Assembly (NCBI GenBank): GCA_008729055.1
Contig: SDUX01000001.1
Coordinates: 3,139,206-3,203,205 of the forward strand
DNA length: 64,000 nucleotides
Source: Pyropia haitanensis
Taxonomy: Eukaryota; Rhodophyta; Bangiophyceae; Bangiales; Bangiaceae
Reading direction: 5' to 3'
Position 1 is the stretch's first letter. Each line of letters opens with the position of its first letter. The position numbers were made by a program, and so were the translations under genes. The notes under the pieces are model-generated. The model was not told where the DNA came from, did no database searches, and saw only the letters and a program-made list of their open reading frames with translations. Shown here piece after piece: positions 11,201 through 19,815 of this stretch.

Positions 11201-11308
11201 CGATCCCAGCTGCCTGCCCGGGTCTTGGAGGAGATGGTCAACGGCGCGGGGGGGCCGGCTACGGATGCTGCCCAGAGCTTGAACCCTTTCGCTGTGTCAG
11301 GTCGCTGA
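8225..11308 (+). CDS. MSH4: MutS homologue MSH4 (meiotic crossover factor)
   Basis: With MSH5, MSH4 forms a clamp that stabilises recombination intermediates and promotes crossovers in meiosis; it does not repair mismatches. I model exon 1 at 8225-8526 and exon 2 at 8788-11308, giving 940 residues. The intron (8527-8787) has a GTACGT donor and a CAACAG acceptor. It is 261 bp, so unspliced RNA stays in frame. Splicing joins LAALAVSA to PTEIVLS, as in MSH4 of other organisms. Seen in order: ALIENRAREVG, LLGLLDHTKTRAGHHFLRRN with NLLEP, the lever/clamp region (about 9540-10200), Walker A GVNGAGKSVYLK, FSLEMAEVAAIL, Walker B with IIDELGRSTS, and LLATHF. The family consensus at the two sites is GPNMSGKST and DELGRGT, so both differ slightly. 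An insert of about 35 residues precedes Walker B. No mismatch-recognition domain I is present, as expected for MSH4. The ATG at 8225 is a choice; the frame is open upstream without another ATG. Confidence 0.93.
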   Translation: MNGHLRRDGVRSASAVVASGRASTRSCHSRRTSTPGTRATRTETATAATAEEPSYMVALIENRAREVGLALYRLRSFDVELRQYCDSNSFSTTLAALAVSAYVSLHRWHGTLWVRKCICLFSMLCRGVAVIHSGSSMPWFPGVVPRSRTGRRCVELTADAFCCDRGRVVDEGVPPSGLHFISAHCSNRPTEIVLSVTSEKGPLNAALQRSSMLSGVRRSFVQRGFFSDTTGALYVDRLSVDKSADLALSSDVPRYLALAACGALLRYIEYCMDTTFVPRTLRIQLRPNAGILFMDLPSMSSLELVSTLSDSPTKAARKQTLLGLLDHTKTRAGHHFLRRNLLEPPCDQPTFEMRQAVVAEVSASEDMYFPAAAALENFPDLEALVSRLAQRANRGPASTLSRAASEASSSASAGVRASSISSAGTDDVKLSQFQSPDMNLVRNVLLLKQGLSAIPNLVHALSGARSPLLLTVCETLRSPLLATLWDHIHDVIDEEALCSGGTAEQQRLSGAFAVKPGVNGVLDLARKSLTETLDDIRALVRKEKEEQRLDKLVMSFSVKRGYHMSLPVDGGARTTIRNLPSSFVEPVQQGKKIHVSTYPLMDLNNRYESTLDEIWRLSNRELGRVVSYACSPTTMGALHRMCDAVAMTDALLGFVTHVSLREGYVRPVFTGIDGPIDVKQGRHPVLDCITGEECVPNDVFFSSPGTNALIITGVNGAGKSVYLKLVALLCIMAQAGCPIPASSARLRTIHRICTRVGTSDSLERSESSFSLEMAEVAAILSGLPLSSDDRRVANGSRGSSSRRQADGDAWEGVRQPVVHGANSLIIIDELGRSTSAVDGFAVTWAIMERLCRTPRTFTLLATHFTSLCALRRYEPTIAMFHLACASRGAAAEPAVSNNAVDEPASRGRPLVGAALLLGDGANAGLADSAQRLNREGVAGGSRTALPDGVPRAPDLRPTFRLTAGPCTTPGYGLSTAAAAGVPASFIRDALAIRSQLPARVLEEMVNGAGGPATDAAQSLNPFAVSGR

Positions 11309-11536
11309 TCCTGCCAGTGGCCCCTTGTGTTTGATTTGTGCGTCCGCCGTTGGTATGAGTCAATTCTATCGCCTGAGCGTCTCGATGCCTCCGTGCGTTT
11401 GCTCATTGTTGCACTGGTATGATCATCATAGCGGCCGCACGGCACACGCAAGAAAAAATCTTTCACCTGACGCCGTCATTGTCAACGCGCCACACGCTCC
11501 TGGTGCAGTACACCCGCACGCAGTCGCACCGCACCC

Positions 11537-12588
11537 TCACAACTTGCTCTTGACCCACGACACGAACTCTGCCCGCACTTGCGCTGCCCCCTCCTCACAC
11601 AGTAAGTTGTGCCCCATGTTGTCATACCGGCGCTCGGTCACTTGGGCGCCCTTCTCCTCCCCGACACCAGCCATCACGCCAGTCACCCACTGTTGAATGC
11701 CCTCAGCGTTGACCATTCTGTCCTTTGCACCCGAGCACACCAGCCACTGTCCCCGCACCAGCCCCCGTCGGGCGTTCACATCCCCGTACATCCGAATCAC
11801 CTCCCGACCAACACGGCACCGGACGGCGCCGCTGTAATAGAGTGGATCCGCCTCCACCGCAGCCCTCAGCTGGGGGGACCGGACCGGAGGTAGCATCATA
11901 ACAGGAGTCGTCGGCAAGACGGCGGACAATACCCTGGAGAAGGCCTTCAGGACTTTGCCCTTGACGCCGAACATGCTCGCTGGAGGGTGCACGGCGGGAG
12001 AAAAGAGCGCCACGCCCGCAAACTGGCCAGGCCGCTTCAGGGACGTCAGGATGGCCACGGCACCGCCTAGGCTCACGCCTCCAAGGAAGACGGGCAGACC
12101 AGCCAAGTCAGCGTCACTGCCGCCGCCGCGACCTCCGCCAACATCCGCTCCGTCTGCTGTGACGGGACCAGCACCCGCCGTGCCCCCCCCGCCAACCACA
12201 CTGTCCACTACCGCCAGCGCGCCTTCCACTAGCCAGTCAATGGACCCAAAGTAGCCGCGCATCCCCGACGAGGCGCCATGGCCGACATAGTCGTGGCCAA
12301 CAACCACAAGGCCAGCCGCGTTGAGCGCCGCCACCACCGACCCCACATAGCGGGTGCGCAAGTTCTCCGCGTCCGAGTCGAGAAACTCAAACCGGCAGTG
12401 CGCAAAGATGCCATGGAGGAGAAACACCACCCCCGTGGGCCGACCAGGTGGGTCCCACCGATAGGTCGCCAGTGTGTTGCCGGCCAGGAGGCCGTCAGTG
12501 AGGGAGAGGGTGGCGGAGCGGGGGGGGGGTTGGCTGCGGGAGCGTCCAGGTCGGCTTTTGCCACCACTGCAGCTGCAGGAGCTGCCAT
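11537..12588 (-). CDS. Alpha/beta hydrolase (monoacylglycerol-lipase-like), copy A
   Basis: Serine hydrolase of the Hydrolase_4/monoglyceride lipase type, probably acting on acylglycerols or related esters. Visible: oxyanion HG in VVFLLHGIFAH, GHDYVGHGASSG, nucleophile elbow GGVSLGGAVA (catalytic Ser), acid in CSGAKDRMV, and catalytic His in YDNMGHNLL. Compared with copy B at 14894-15940 the ATG (12586-12588) is conserved. However, the C run at 12520-12529 is 10 bases against 11 in copy B, which throws the frame off before the catalytic domain. The catalytic frame itself is open upstream to an ATG at 12760, giving 407 residues with a hydrophobic stretch (RVAALLLSAPWVWLSAVS). So either the run is mis-assembled, or this copy has gained a new N-terminus, part of which comes from the tandem repeat next to it. 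It sits tail-to-tail with MSH4. Family certain, substrate unknown. Confidence 0.8.
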
Positions 12589-12732
12589 AGTCACTCACGG
12601 CCGACAGCCAAACCCAGGGAGCGGAGAGCAGGAGAGCAGCGACTCTCACTAGACAGGGATGCAGCGCCGTGTCCTCGCAAGCAGGAGCAGAGAGATGGAG
12701 GGGACGAGCGGAAGCACTCAAATCGGTGTTCA
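11537..12732 (-). repeat. Left arm of inverted duplication
   Basis: This arm is highly similar to the reverse complement of 14750-15940. Similarity begins inside the spacer at about 12732 (a GAACACCG-TTTGAGTGC-type junction), runs through the 5' flank and the whole hydrolase gene, and decays in the C-terminal third where the proteins differ most. Together with the MSH4 relic at 16095-16440 the duplicated unit probably reached into MSH4. Confidence 0.9.
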
Positions 12733-13357
12733 AGGCATCCCAGAGCAACCACTTGGACAACTGCCTGCTTTCGTGCTGAGCATGAAGAGGGACACGCAGT
12801 GGCTCTGGAGACCTCGGCGGCTGTTCCCGCGAATCCTACTGTGCTGTCGGACGGTCCTACACATGGCTGTTTGTGCTGTATTCTCCTGCGCGCTGGCATT
12901 TATCAGGTGACCGATTGTGTGGTGGTGTGTGTCCTCACGGTTTGGTTGGAGCCCTTCTGGTGGGTTGGCTGTCCGATGACAAGAGCGCGCTGACCGTGGT
13001 TCTCGAAAATGGTTCCATGACATATGTGGTCAGCCACGTCGATCAAGGTATCACAGAGCAACCACTTGGACCAATGACGAATGCGTGCTTCCATGCTGAG
13101 CATGAAAAGAGACGCGCAGTAGCTCTGGACCTCGGCGGCTGTTCCCGAGAATTGTACTGTGCTGTCGGACGGTCTTACGCATAGCTGTTTGTGCTGTGCT
13201 CTCCTGCGCGTTGGCAATCATCACCAGCTCAGTTATGCGGTGGTGCGTGTCCTCACCGTTTCGTTGGAGCCCTTCTGATGGATCGGCTGTCCAATGACAA
13301 GAGCGCGCTGACCTTGGTCCTCGAGAATCGTGGGCGGCACGTAGGGCGCTGCCGAAT
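12731..13357 (+). repeat. 313-bp unit duplicated in tandem
   Basis: The segment starting CAGAGCAACCACTTGGAC at 12741 recurs at 13054, a period of 313 bases. Matching blocks follow in both units: GCTGAGCATGAA, TCGGCGGCTGTTCCCG, GTGCTGTCGGACGGTC, GTTGGAGCCCTTCTG and GACAAGAGCGCGCTGACC. The copies have diverged by scattered substitutions. The start of the longer reading frame of hydrolase copy A lies inside the first unit. No coding function is evident. Confidence 0.9.
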
Positions 13358-14749
13358 CATGAGCACCTGGTGGTTGTTGGATGCGCAATCGACGTGGCTG
13401 ACAACTCGAGCACACTGTGCGGCACCCTTCGCCTCCCAGCTTGGACGCGTGCACAACGCTTGACGTGTTCAGTCTTCCGACTGGTCCAGTTGTGTCTCAT
13501 CGACGAGTCGTCGAGATTGTTGAAGGAAAACTCAGACATGGTCACTCTCTTGACCTTGTGAAAAATAGATAAATGTTTCAGCTGTGAATTTTCTTCGTCA
13601 GAGGTCGACGAGTGCTGCGCTCGTTCGCGTCTGTCGCGGCGGGCAACAGTCGCACGTTCGTCGGGCTGGAGGATCACAGCGACAGACGGAAATGGGAGCC
13701 TCAATGCCGAAGGTGTTGAAGCCACCACCCTGCCGCCGCGGGCACTCCGTCCATGGGTAGATCCGCAGACGCCCGACAGCGCATGTGAGAGTCCAGCACG
13801 ACCGTGTTGTGTAGGGGCGCTGTTTGTACGAGGGCGATTCGGTCGATAGTGGTTCTTGACCATCAATCGAAAACTTTTTAACCACGTTGTAAAATCCAAA
13901 CAAAATGTTAAATATGAATCTGACATTGAAAAAGGACGCGCCGAGGGCCCGCACCGGCTTACAGTGTGTACGCGGTTATATGACAGGTCCATGTGTACAA
14001 GTAGCCCACTGAGGTTCATCACTGTACGCCATGTGTACACAGCTGTTCGGGTCACCTGTACATGAAAATACTTTACTTACTTGTGCAAGCCAAGGACTGC
14101 CTTTCGCTGCGGGGCTGCTGGAAAGCGAGCTACCTTGCGTTCCGACCAAGTGCCTGATTGCGGAGGGGGAGGCGGCGACAGGGAAAGAGAAGAGAGGTTG
14201 CTGCACCCCAGCAAAGAACCGTTCCAGAGAAAAAAAAATGTATACATTTTATTCCCCGTCATCTTCCCCACCCAGTACCATATCCACCGTTTCGTCTATG
14301 GCCTCCACATCGTGGGATGATGAAGCGTCAGGGAAGCACCCCGAAATAGATTGCGGCGAACGCCGGCGGGTACATGTATGTACAGTAGCAGGTGATGTTG
14401 CGGGTGGCGGCGCAGCGGACGACGCGGCCGCACCCTGTTTGTCGCTGCCGTATTGCTCGGATGGACTTCGTAACAGCGCGCGCATTTGTCGACTCAAATA
14501 TGTGTTGGGTTTTGTCGCGGAACATTTCTGTCAACCTGAGGACGGATCTCGTGCGATGTGCGGCTCGGTTATGTGAGGGGGGTCATATAATCAAGCCGCA
14601 CATAGTCGAATACGGACTGTACAAAATCTGGAGGTGCCGCACGCTGGTTGTCGGGAGGACCTTGCAGGAGCCCACCACAACCACCAATAGCACGACTCTG
14701 TGTCCTGGTCCTGGCAGGTCTCTCCGTTCGTGGGCTCTATTTGGTGCCG
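13358..14749. other. Spacer of the inverted duplication, lower GC
   Basis: Base composition is visibly more balanced than in the surrounding coding DNA, with AT-rich patches around 13850-14060 and 14220-14280. A 232-residue minus-strand frame (13357-14055) exists, containing STSDEENSQLKHLSIFHKVK, but it has no recognisable domain. A short palindrome ATGTATACAT sits at about 14238. I see nothing that can be called a gene. Confidence 0.4.
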
Positions 14750-15940
14750 TGAACACCGGTTTGAGTGCCTCCGCTCGTCCCCTCCATCTCTCTGCTCCTG
14801 CTTGCGAGGACACGGCGCTGCATCCCTGTCTAGTGAGAGTCGCTGCTCTCCTGCTCTCCGCTCCCTGGGTTTGGCTGTCGGCCGTGAGTGACTATGGCAG
14901 CTCCTGCAGCTGCAGTGGTGGCAAAAGCCGACCTGGACGCTCCCGCAGCCAACCCCCCCCCCCGCTCCGCCACCCTCTCCCTCACTGACGGCCTCCTGGC
15001 CGGCAACACACTGGCGACCTATCGGTGGGACCCACCTGGTCGGCCCACGGGGGTGGTGTTTCTCCTCCATGGCATCTTTGCGCACTGCCGGTTTGAGTTT
15101 CTCGACTCGGACGCGGAGAACTTGCGCACCCGCTATGTGGGGTCGGTGGTGGCGGCGCTCAACGCGGCTGGCCTTGTGGTTGTTGGCCACGACTATGTCG
15201 GCCATGGCGCCTCGTCGGGGATGCGCGGCTACTTTGGATCCATTGACTGGCTAGTGGAAGGCGCGCTGGCGGTAGTGGACAGTGTGGTTGGCGGGGGGGG
15301 CACGGTGGGTGCTGGTCCCGTCACAGCAGACGGAGCGGATGTTGGCGGAGGTTGCGGCGGCGGCAGTGACGCTGACTTGGCTGGTCTGCCCGTCTTCCTT
15401 GGAGGCGTGAGCCTAGGCGGTGCCGTGGCCATCCTGACGTCCCTGAAGCGGCCTGGCCAGTTTGCGGGCGTGGCGCTCTTTTCTCCCGCCGTACACCCGC
15501 CGGCAGACATGTTTGGTGTCAAGGGTCAGGTCCTTGCGGCCCTCTCCGGGATCTTATCCGCCGCCATTCCCACGGTTCCTGTCATGAAACTGCCTCCGTC
15601 CCCGTACCCCGAGCTGCGGGCGGCGGTGGACGCAGACCCGCTCTTTTACAGGGACGGCGTTCGGTGCCGCGTCGGCCGGGAGATGCTGCGGGTGTATGGC
15701 GAGGTTGGTGCCCTACGGGGGGAGGTGCGGGGCCAGTGGCTGGTGTGCTCGGGTGCAAAGGACATCATTGTGAGCGCCGAGGGCATCCAAAGGTGGGTGG
15801 CCGGCGTGATGGCGGGTGCCGGGAATGACGCCCAAGTGACCGAGCGCCGGTATGACAACATGGGACATGATTTGTTGCGTGAGGAGGGGACAGCGCAAGT
15901 GCGGGCAGAGTTTGTGTCGTGGGTTAAGCAGCTGCTGTGA
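14750..15940 (+). repeat. Right arm of inverted duplication
   Basis: Reverse-complement partner of 11537-12732. It covers the upstream 140 bp and the whole of hydrolase copy B. Its 5' boundary with unrelated DNA is at about 14750, mirroring the boundary at 12732 in the other arm. The spacer between the arms is about 2.0 kb. Confidence 0.9.
14894..15940 (+). CDS. Alpha/beta hydrolase (monoacylglycerol-lipase-like), copy B
   Basis: Intact serine hydrolase of 348 residues beginning MAAPAAAVVAKADLDAPAAN. The frame is continuous through the C11 run at about 14953-14963 into RSATLSLTDGLLAGN and the catalytic domain. Motifs: HGIFAH (oxyanion hole), GHDYVGHG, nucleophile elbow GVSLGGA, catalytic Asp in SGAKDIIV, and catalytic His in NMGHDLL. 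A Gly/Ala-rich loop (about residues 135-160) is inserted before the nucleophile strand. Relative to copy A, divergence is concentrated in the lid and C-terminal region (for example IPTVPVMKLPPSPYPEL against LPTTPVMMLPPVRSPQL), so the two copies may differ in substrate. It lies tail-to-tail with an MSH4 relic, the mirror image of the copy A-MSH4 arrangement. Confidence 0.88.
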   Translation: MAAPAAAVVAKADLDAPAANPPPRSATLSLTDGLLAGNTLATYRWDPPGRPTGVVFLLHGIFAHCRFEFLDSDAENLRTRYVGSVVAALNAAGLVVVGHDYVGHGASSGMRGYFGSIDWLVEGALAVVDSVVGGGGTVGAGPVTADGADVGGGCGGGSDADLAGLPVFLGGVSLGGAVAILTSLKRPGQFAGVALFSPAVHPPADMFGVKGQVLAALSGILSAAIPTVPVMKLPPSPYPELRAAVDADPLFYRDGVRCRVGREMLRVYGEVGALRGEVRGQWLVCSGAKDIIVSAEGIQRWVAGVMAGAGNDAQVTERRYDNMGHDLLREEGTAQVRAEFVSWVKQLL

Positions 15941-16094
15941 GGGGGTGCGGATGCGCCACCGTGCGGGCGCTCTGCGCTAGGAGCGCCTGGTTCATTGACT
16001 GAATTACATGAAGGTCTCTCGGGGGTCTGCCGTTTTTTGCCGTTCTGGAGTGTTGTGGTGACACGGCGACGACCGCACCGGCTGGCAGCAAGAG

Positions 16095-16440
16095 CCACCT
16101 GTTTCCATTCACCAGGGCCATCAGCAGGCAGGCAGAACCAAACATCTGTTCGCCTTGCTCTACAGGCTCAGAAACGGAAGGCGGCAAGTTGCGGATGATC
16201 GCCCGCACTACCCTCTTGACGGGTCAAGGCATCTGTTGATCCTACAGAGCAAAAAAAAACGTCATCACCAGCTTGTGCAGGCGCTGCTCCTTTTCCTTAC
16301 GCACAAGCGCGCGAATTTCATCCAGTGTTACCGTCAGGCTCTCCCGCGCCAGGTCAAGCACACATTGAACGGCAGGCTTGACTGCAAAGGACTCACTAGG
16401 GCGCTGCTGCCCTGTCGTCCCCCCAGTGCAGAGCACGCCG
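16095..16440 (-). pseudogene. Decayed MSH4 fragment
   Basis: On the minus strand, 16440 down to about 16255 encodes ESFAVKPAVQCVLDLARESL, then DEIRALVRKEK and EQRLHKLVM. This matches MSH4 at 9760-9890 (GAFAVKPGVNGVLDLARKSL, DDIRALVRKEKEEQRLDKLVM). After a TAG and a short disrupted stretch, another frame (about 16205-16095) encodes IIRNLPPSVSEPVEQGEQ, matching TIRNLPSSFVEPVQQGKK of MSH4 at 9945-10000. The ATPase half is absent. DNA-level similarity is also clear (for example GAGCCTGT.GAGCAAGGC). Stops and frame changes make it a relic. Its position next to hydrolase copy B mirrors the intact MSH4-hydrolase pair. Confidence 0.88.
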
Positions 16441-16753
16441 CGCTCGCACAGGCACAGGGACGAACAAAGAGCGGGTGGCTGTTGGCCGCCACCGTCTGCG
16501 CGCTCGCCACCGCCACCGCAAAGACGCGCCGTTTGAGAACCATCGACCAACACGAGTCTGCCTGTCGCCGACGAGCCAATATTGCCTTTACCTCTGCTCG
16601 CTTGCCCCACCTCTCCGGCTCGCCCCTTTCTCCTCCACCTTTCCACAGTGCTCCTGGGCCCTGCGCCGCTCAAATGCGGGAGATCCAGTACGGCCATGGA
16701 GGGGTACCGGGCAAGACCGCCTACTCAGCGTCCACAATATCAACGTTGCTGCT

Positions 16754-17464
16754 TTACACGGTCGCCACCTGAGGAGGAGCGACCATCGGGGTAGCAGGTA
16801 CCGGCAGGACAATGTCTTCCTTGGGCTGCAGCACGGTAATGACGTCAGGCAGAGGCTTCTTCGGGCCAGTCCGGCCGGTCGGGTCCCACGGCAGCATGAT
16901 CTTGACCTTGATGCCAAGTACCCCCTGCCGAAGCATGACATGGCGGTACGCATAGTCCACATACTCCTTGACTGGGTGGCCAGAGGAAATCATGTAGCCG
17001 TCGACAAACTTCATCGTCTTGGCCCGCTGCGCGCGGAGCTTGCCAGACACGGAGACCTCGCAGCCCTTGGCGCCCGACTCCATCACAAACCGGAGGACAC
17101 CATAGCAGGCGCGGCGCACAGCGAGGCCACCAACCAGCTTATACCGCAGCGACTCGGCCTGCGCAATCGCGCACAGGCCCCGGTTGTTCACCTTTTCCAC
17201 GTACAGCTCGACGGAGCCCTCGGCAAACTTGAACCGCTTCTGCACAACGGCAGTCAGCTCCCGGATCCGACGACCCTTCTCGCCCAGCACCGACTGCGTA
17301 CGCGTCGCACGGATAACAATCTCCGTGCGGACGGGGGTGACGCGCACCTCCACGCCCGAGTAGCCCTCCTCGGCCAGCTCGCGCGTCAGCAGCTCGTTGA
17401 GCTCGGCGTACAGGACGCCATCGGCCACGAACTTGCGCTTCTTCGACACAGCAACAGCCGCCAT
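16754..17464 (-). CDS. RPS3: Small-subunit ribosomal protein uS3 (RPS3)
   Basis: Component of the 40S subunit head at the mRNA entry channel; family members also have extra-ribosomal DNA-repair roles. Intronless, 236 residues, close to the 243 of animal RPS3. The start is [20 protein letters not shown], chosen because it aligns with eukaryotic uS3 and the upstream frame (to 17779) has no family similarity. The KH type-2 domain is at about residues 20-95, with [17 protein letters not shown]. The C-terminal domain contains [52 protein letters not shown] and [11 protein letters not shown]. All conserved landmarks are present, so the gene is probably functional. Codon choice is C/G-ending but the protein lacks low-complexity insertions, unlike its neighbours. 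Confidence 0.97.
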   Translation of the reverse strand: MAAVAVSKKRKFVADGVLYAELNELLTRELAEEGYSGVEVRVTPVRTEIVIRATRTQSVLGEKGRRIRELTAVVQKRFKFAEGSVELYVEKVNNRGLCAIAQAESLRYKLVGGLAVRRACYGVLRFVMESGAKGCEVSVSGKLRAQRAKTMKFVDGYMISSGHPVKEYVDYAYRHVMLRQGVLGIKVKIMLPWDPTGRTGPKKPLPDVITVLQPKEDIVLPVPATPMVAPPQVATV

Positions 17465-17968
17465 GATGGCAACCGAAATGCGGTAGGCACGGGAGAGGAG
17501 GAAGGCGCAAAGATGCACGACACGCACACGTCCGACGGTGGAGGCGACGACGTCGACGCCACGCCGGTGCGCACGATCGGAGCGGTGGTGGACCGAGAGC
17601 GTCGTTGCCACAAACAGTAGCCTTCCCCCCAACCTCGACCTGGAATCATCAGCCAAAGCAGGAAACGTTACGCAACATGGACTGGTCGATACAAATATTC
17701 GCCAGCTGTCCGACGTAACTGTATGTTCATATAGCCCCCCCCCATACGTACACGCGTTATGATATTGACCTTCGAACAAATGTACTTACATATCACTACG
17801 ATGACGGACGATCGCAGTCAGTCCTGGTCATCCCTGACGTCAACCGACAGAGTAGAGAGTTTTTACAACCCGTCCGTGAGATCGTTTGTGACAACGTGGC
17901 ACCAAATTCTTTACAAAAAGGGGGCTACTACCTCCAAAACGATCTCACAGAGATCTCACGTGAGATGA

Positions 17969-18002
17969 GTCCGTGACAAGAACGGCGTGAGTTGTCACGG
18001 AC
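17969..18002. repeat. Perfect 11-bp inverted repeat inside the transposon
   Basis: GTCCGTGACAA at 17969-17979 pairs exactly with TTGTCACGGAC at 17992-18002 around a 12-base loop. Just upstream, ATCTCACGTGAGAT (17953-17966) is a perfect palindrome. Both lie in the left subterminal region, where transposase binding sites are expected. Confidence 0.85.
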
Positions 18003-18178
18003 CGAGAGTATTTGTGAGATCTCTTAGACTGCCCTAAGTTGCACACGTGTCGCCTGAGAGGGCATTTGTTGTACACTTACTCTGTGGGCTGCGCCGCCCC
18101 GGGCCAGCCTCTTGTGGCGCTGTCCCGCGCTCTTCTGCGCCGGTCCATGCCAGCACCCTGCTGTGCTCCACGCAGCGC

Positions 18179-18700
18179 TTACCCTCCGCGCCTAGGCTTC
18201 GAGTCCAGGTCAAACCATCGCGCAGGGGACGCAAGGCGTCTCAAAACAATGCAGAGGCACTCCACAGGTGTAATGGCATATCTAGTCAAGCTCACAGCGT
18301 CTCCCACGTGCAACAGATCCACCAAGCGCCCAATGTCAGAAGGGAGGAAACGAAAGAGGGACAACGCCTCCGACGAAGAGAACGAGTTGATGTTGAAGCG
18401 TACAGCGGTCACTCGTCGAGACCGGGCCAAAGAGAGCGCGACTTCCCGATGGGCTCTTCTGTAGGCCTCGACGAGAGGGGACATGTCGACCATGGCCAAA
18501 TCCATCGCATGACCAGCTAGAAGCGCCACCCTCAGGCGGCGCCGTCGAGCGCGCCAGAAGCGCAGAGTGTGAGTGCGGATGGCGACCATCGTTGTCGCCG
18601 CCGGCGCTGTGCACACAGGCGGCGGGAATACTGGCGCGGAGCGTGTGGTCATGAGGGGTGGGGCCGGCGGGGGCCCAGCGTGCGGAGAAATTGAAGGCAA
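18179..18700 (-). pseudogene. Harbinger-type transposase N-terminal relic
   Basis: This 173-residue frame contains SLFRFLPSDIGRLVDLL, then SLTRYAITPVECLCIVLRRL and ASPARWFDL. That order (FRF...di.rL...L, then y.itp.e.l.ivLrRLa.p.rw.dL) is what I know from the region preceding the DDE core in PIF/Harbinger-like transposases. The catalytic DDE part is missing and the frame runs out before the left TIR. The assignment rests on pattern memory; a profile search would settle it. Confidence 0.55.
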
Positions 18701-18848
18701 TCCTCATTCCAAGGAGTTCTCACAAAGAGATCTCACGGTCGCGTTGTAAGAACCAGTGTGACGCTTGGTTCGCCTCGCCGTGGCTGACAACCCATTACAG
18801 CTGAATCGTTCTCACAAACGATCTCACGGACGCGCAGTAAAAACTCTC

Positions 18849-19815
18849 TAGTGACACTGGCGGCTGCACCACACCGCTGCTGTAGCTACGGCACACACCC
18901 GTCCCGCACGACACGCGGCCACGGCGCCCTCCCCCCTCACCACGACGGGACCCAGCCACGCTCGACACCACCACTGGCACCTCTTGGTCCGCCGCCGCGG
19001 CTGGCCCCCCAGCGCCACGACCGCTCGACCTCACCGTGCCGCGCGCGCTGGCCACACCGCCGCCCGGGACGTCGGCACCCCCCACCCCGCGGACACCCGC
19101 GTTTCCCCCAGTCCCGCCCGCCGCGGCTCCCCCCCCCCCCCCCTTTGGCGAGCGCCCAGCACGCCACCGCCGCGTGCGTCGCCACAGCGACCCGCTGCAC
19201 GCGTCGCGTCGGTCGGGGGGAATTGCGGCGGCGCACCCGCGGGGGGACCCCGCCGCCCGCCGTCGCCGCCCGTGCGCCGCGGGTGCCGCCGCTGCTGGCC
19301 GGCGCTCTTCCACCCCCGCTGCGTTTCCGTCCCCCGTCGTCTGCACCTCAGCGTGACCACGCTTGTGTACGCGCCGCCGCCTACGGAACGTCCAACCCCC
19401 GCCCGCCCCCCAGACCCTCCCTCGCGACGCACGCCCGTAGCAGTCGCGCCCGCGGGCCCATCCGTCCGTCCCGAGAGCGACGCGGGCCCCCGCGCAGTGC
19501 ACAGGGACGGCGGCGGCGCGCCCAGTCGCGGCGTCCGCCGCCGCCCCCCACCTTCCCCCCCCCCCCCCCCGCGGTCGCAGGACTGCCCCTTCCCCCCCCC
19601 CCCGCCGCCGCCATCCCCATTCAAAATTTGAACAGAGGGCGTGCGCGCGTGCCGCCCGCGTCGGCCGCGCGGCGGCGTTCAAACGCGGCGGGACCGGCGG
19701 CGGCCGGCGGGCGGGCGCCACCCCCCCCCCCCCTTCCCCCCTCCGCCATCCCCACCGGCAGCGCGCGGCGGATCACGCGGCGGGCGGCCGGGACGCGCCG
19801 GCCGCAGCGGCGGCT
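18849..19815. other. GC-rich low-complexity DNA between two TIR elements
   Basis: This stretch has C and CCG-rich blocks with long C runs at 19132-19143 and 19554-19570. The overlapping frames on both strands are Arg/Pro/Ala-rich shadows. A CAAAATTTGAAC motif near 19622 and TTCAAACGCGGC near 19677 resemble sequence at 37020-37055, hinting at an older dispersed repeat. No gene is supported. Confidence 0.35.

Larger units (their letters stand above)
17855..18848. mobile_element. 994-bp TIR transposon derivative (Harbinger-like)
   Basis: The first 42 bases (17855-17896) and the reverse complement of the last 42 (18807-18848) match at 38 positions; both begin GAGAGTTTTTAC. The element is flanked by TA on each side (17853-17854 and 18849-18850), fitting a TA-type target duplication. 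Internal subterminal motifs of the type GAGATCTCAC recur near both ends (17940-17960 and 18720-18740). It carries a truncated transposase-like frame on the minus strand and is too short for a full DDE enzyme, so it is an internally deleted, non-autonomous copy. Confidence 0.85.

Noticed and set aside
8225..11308. MSH5 or MSH2 identity for the MutS homologue
   Set aside because: The ALIENR...EVG start, the PTEIV segment and the LLDHTKT/LLEP run match MSH4, and the mismatch-binding domain of MSH2/3/6 is missing.
13357..14055. 232-codon minus-strand frame in the inverted-repeat spacer
   Set aside because: No domain, ordinary length for chance at this composition, and no homologous frame elsewhere in the window.
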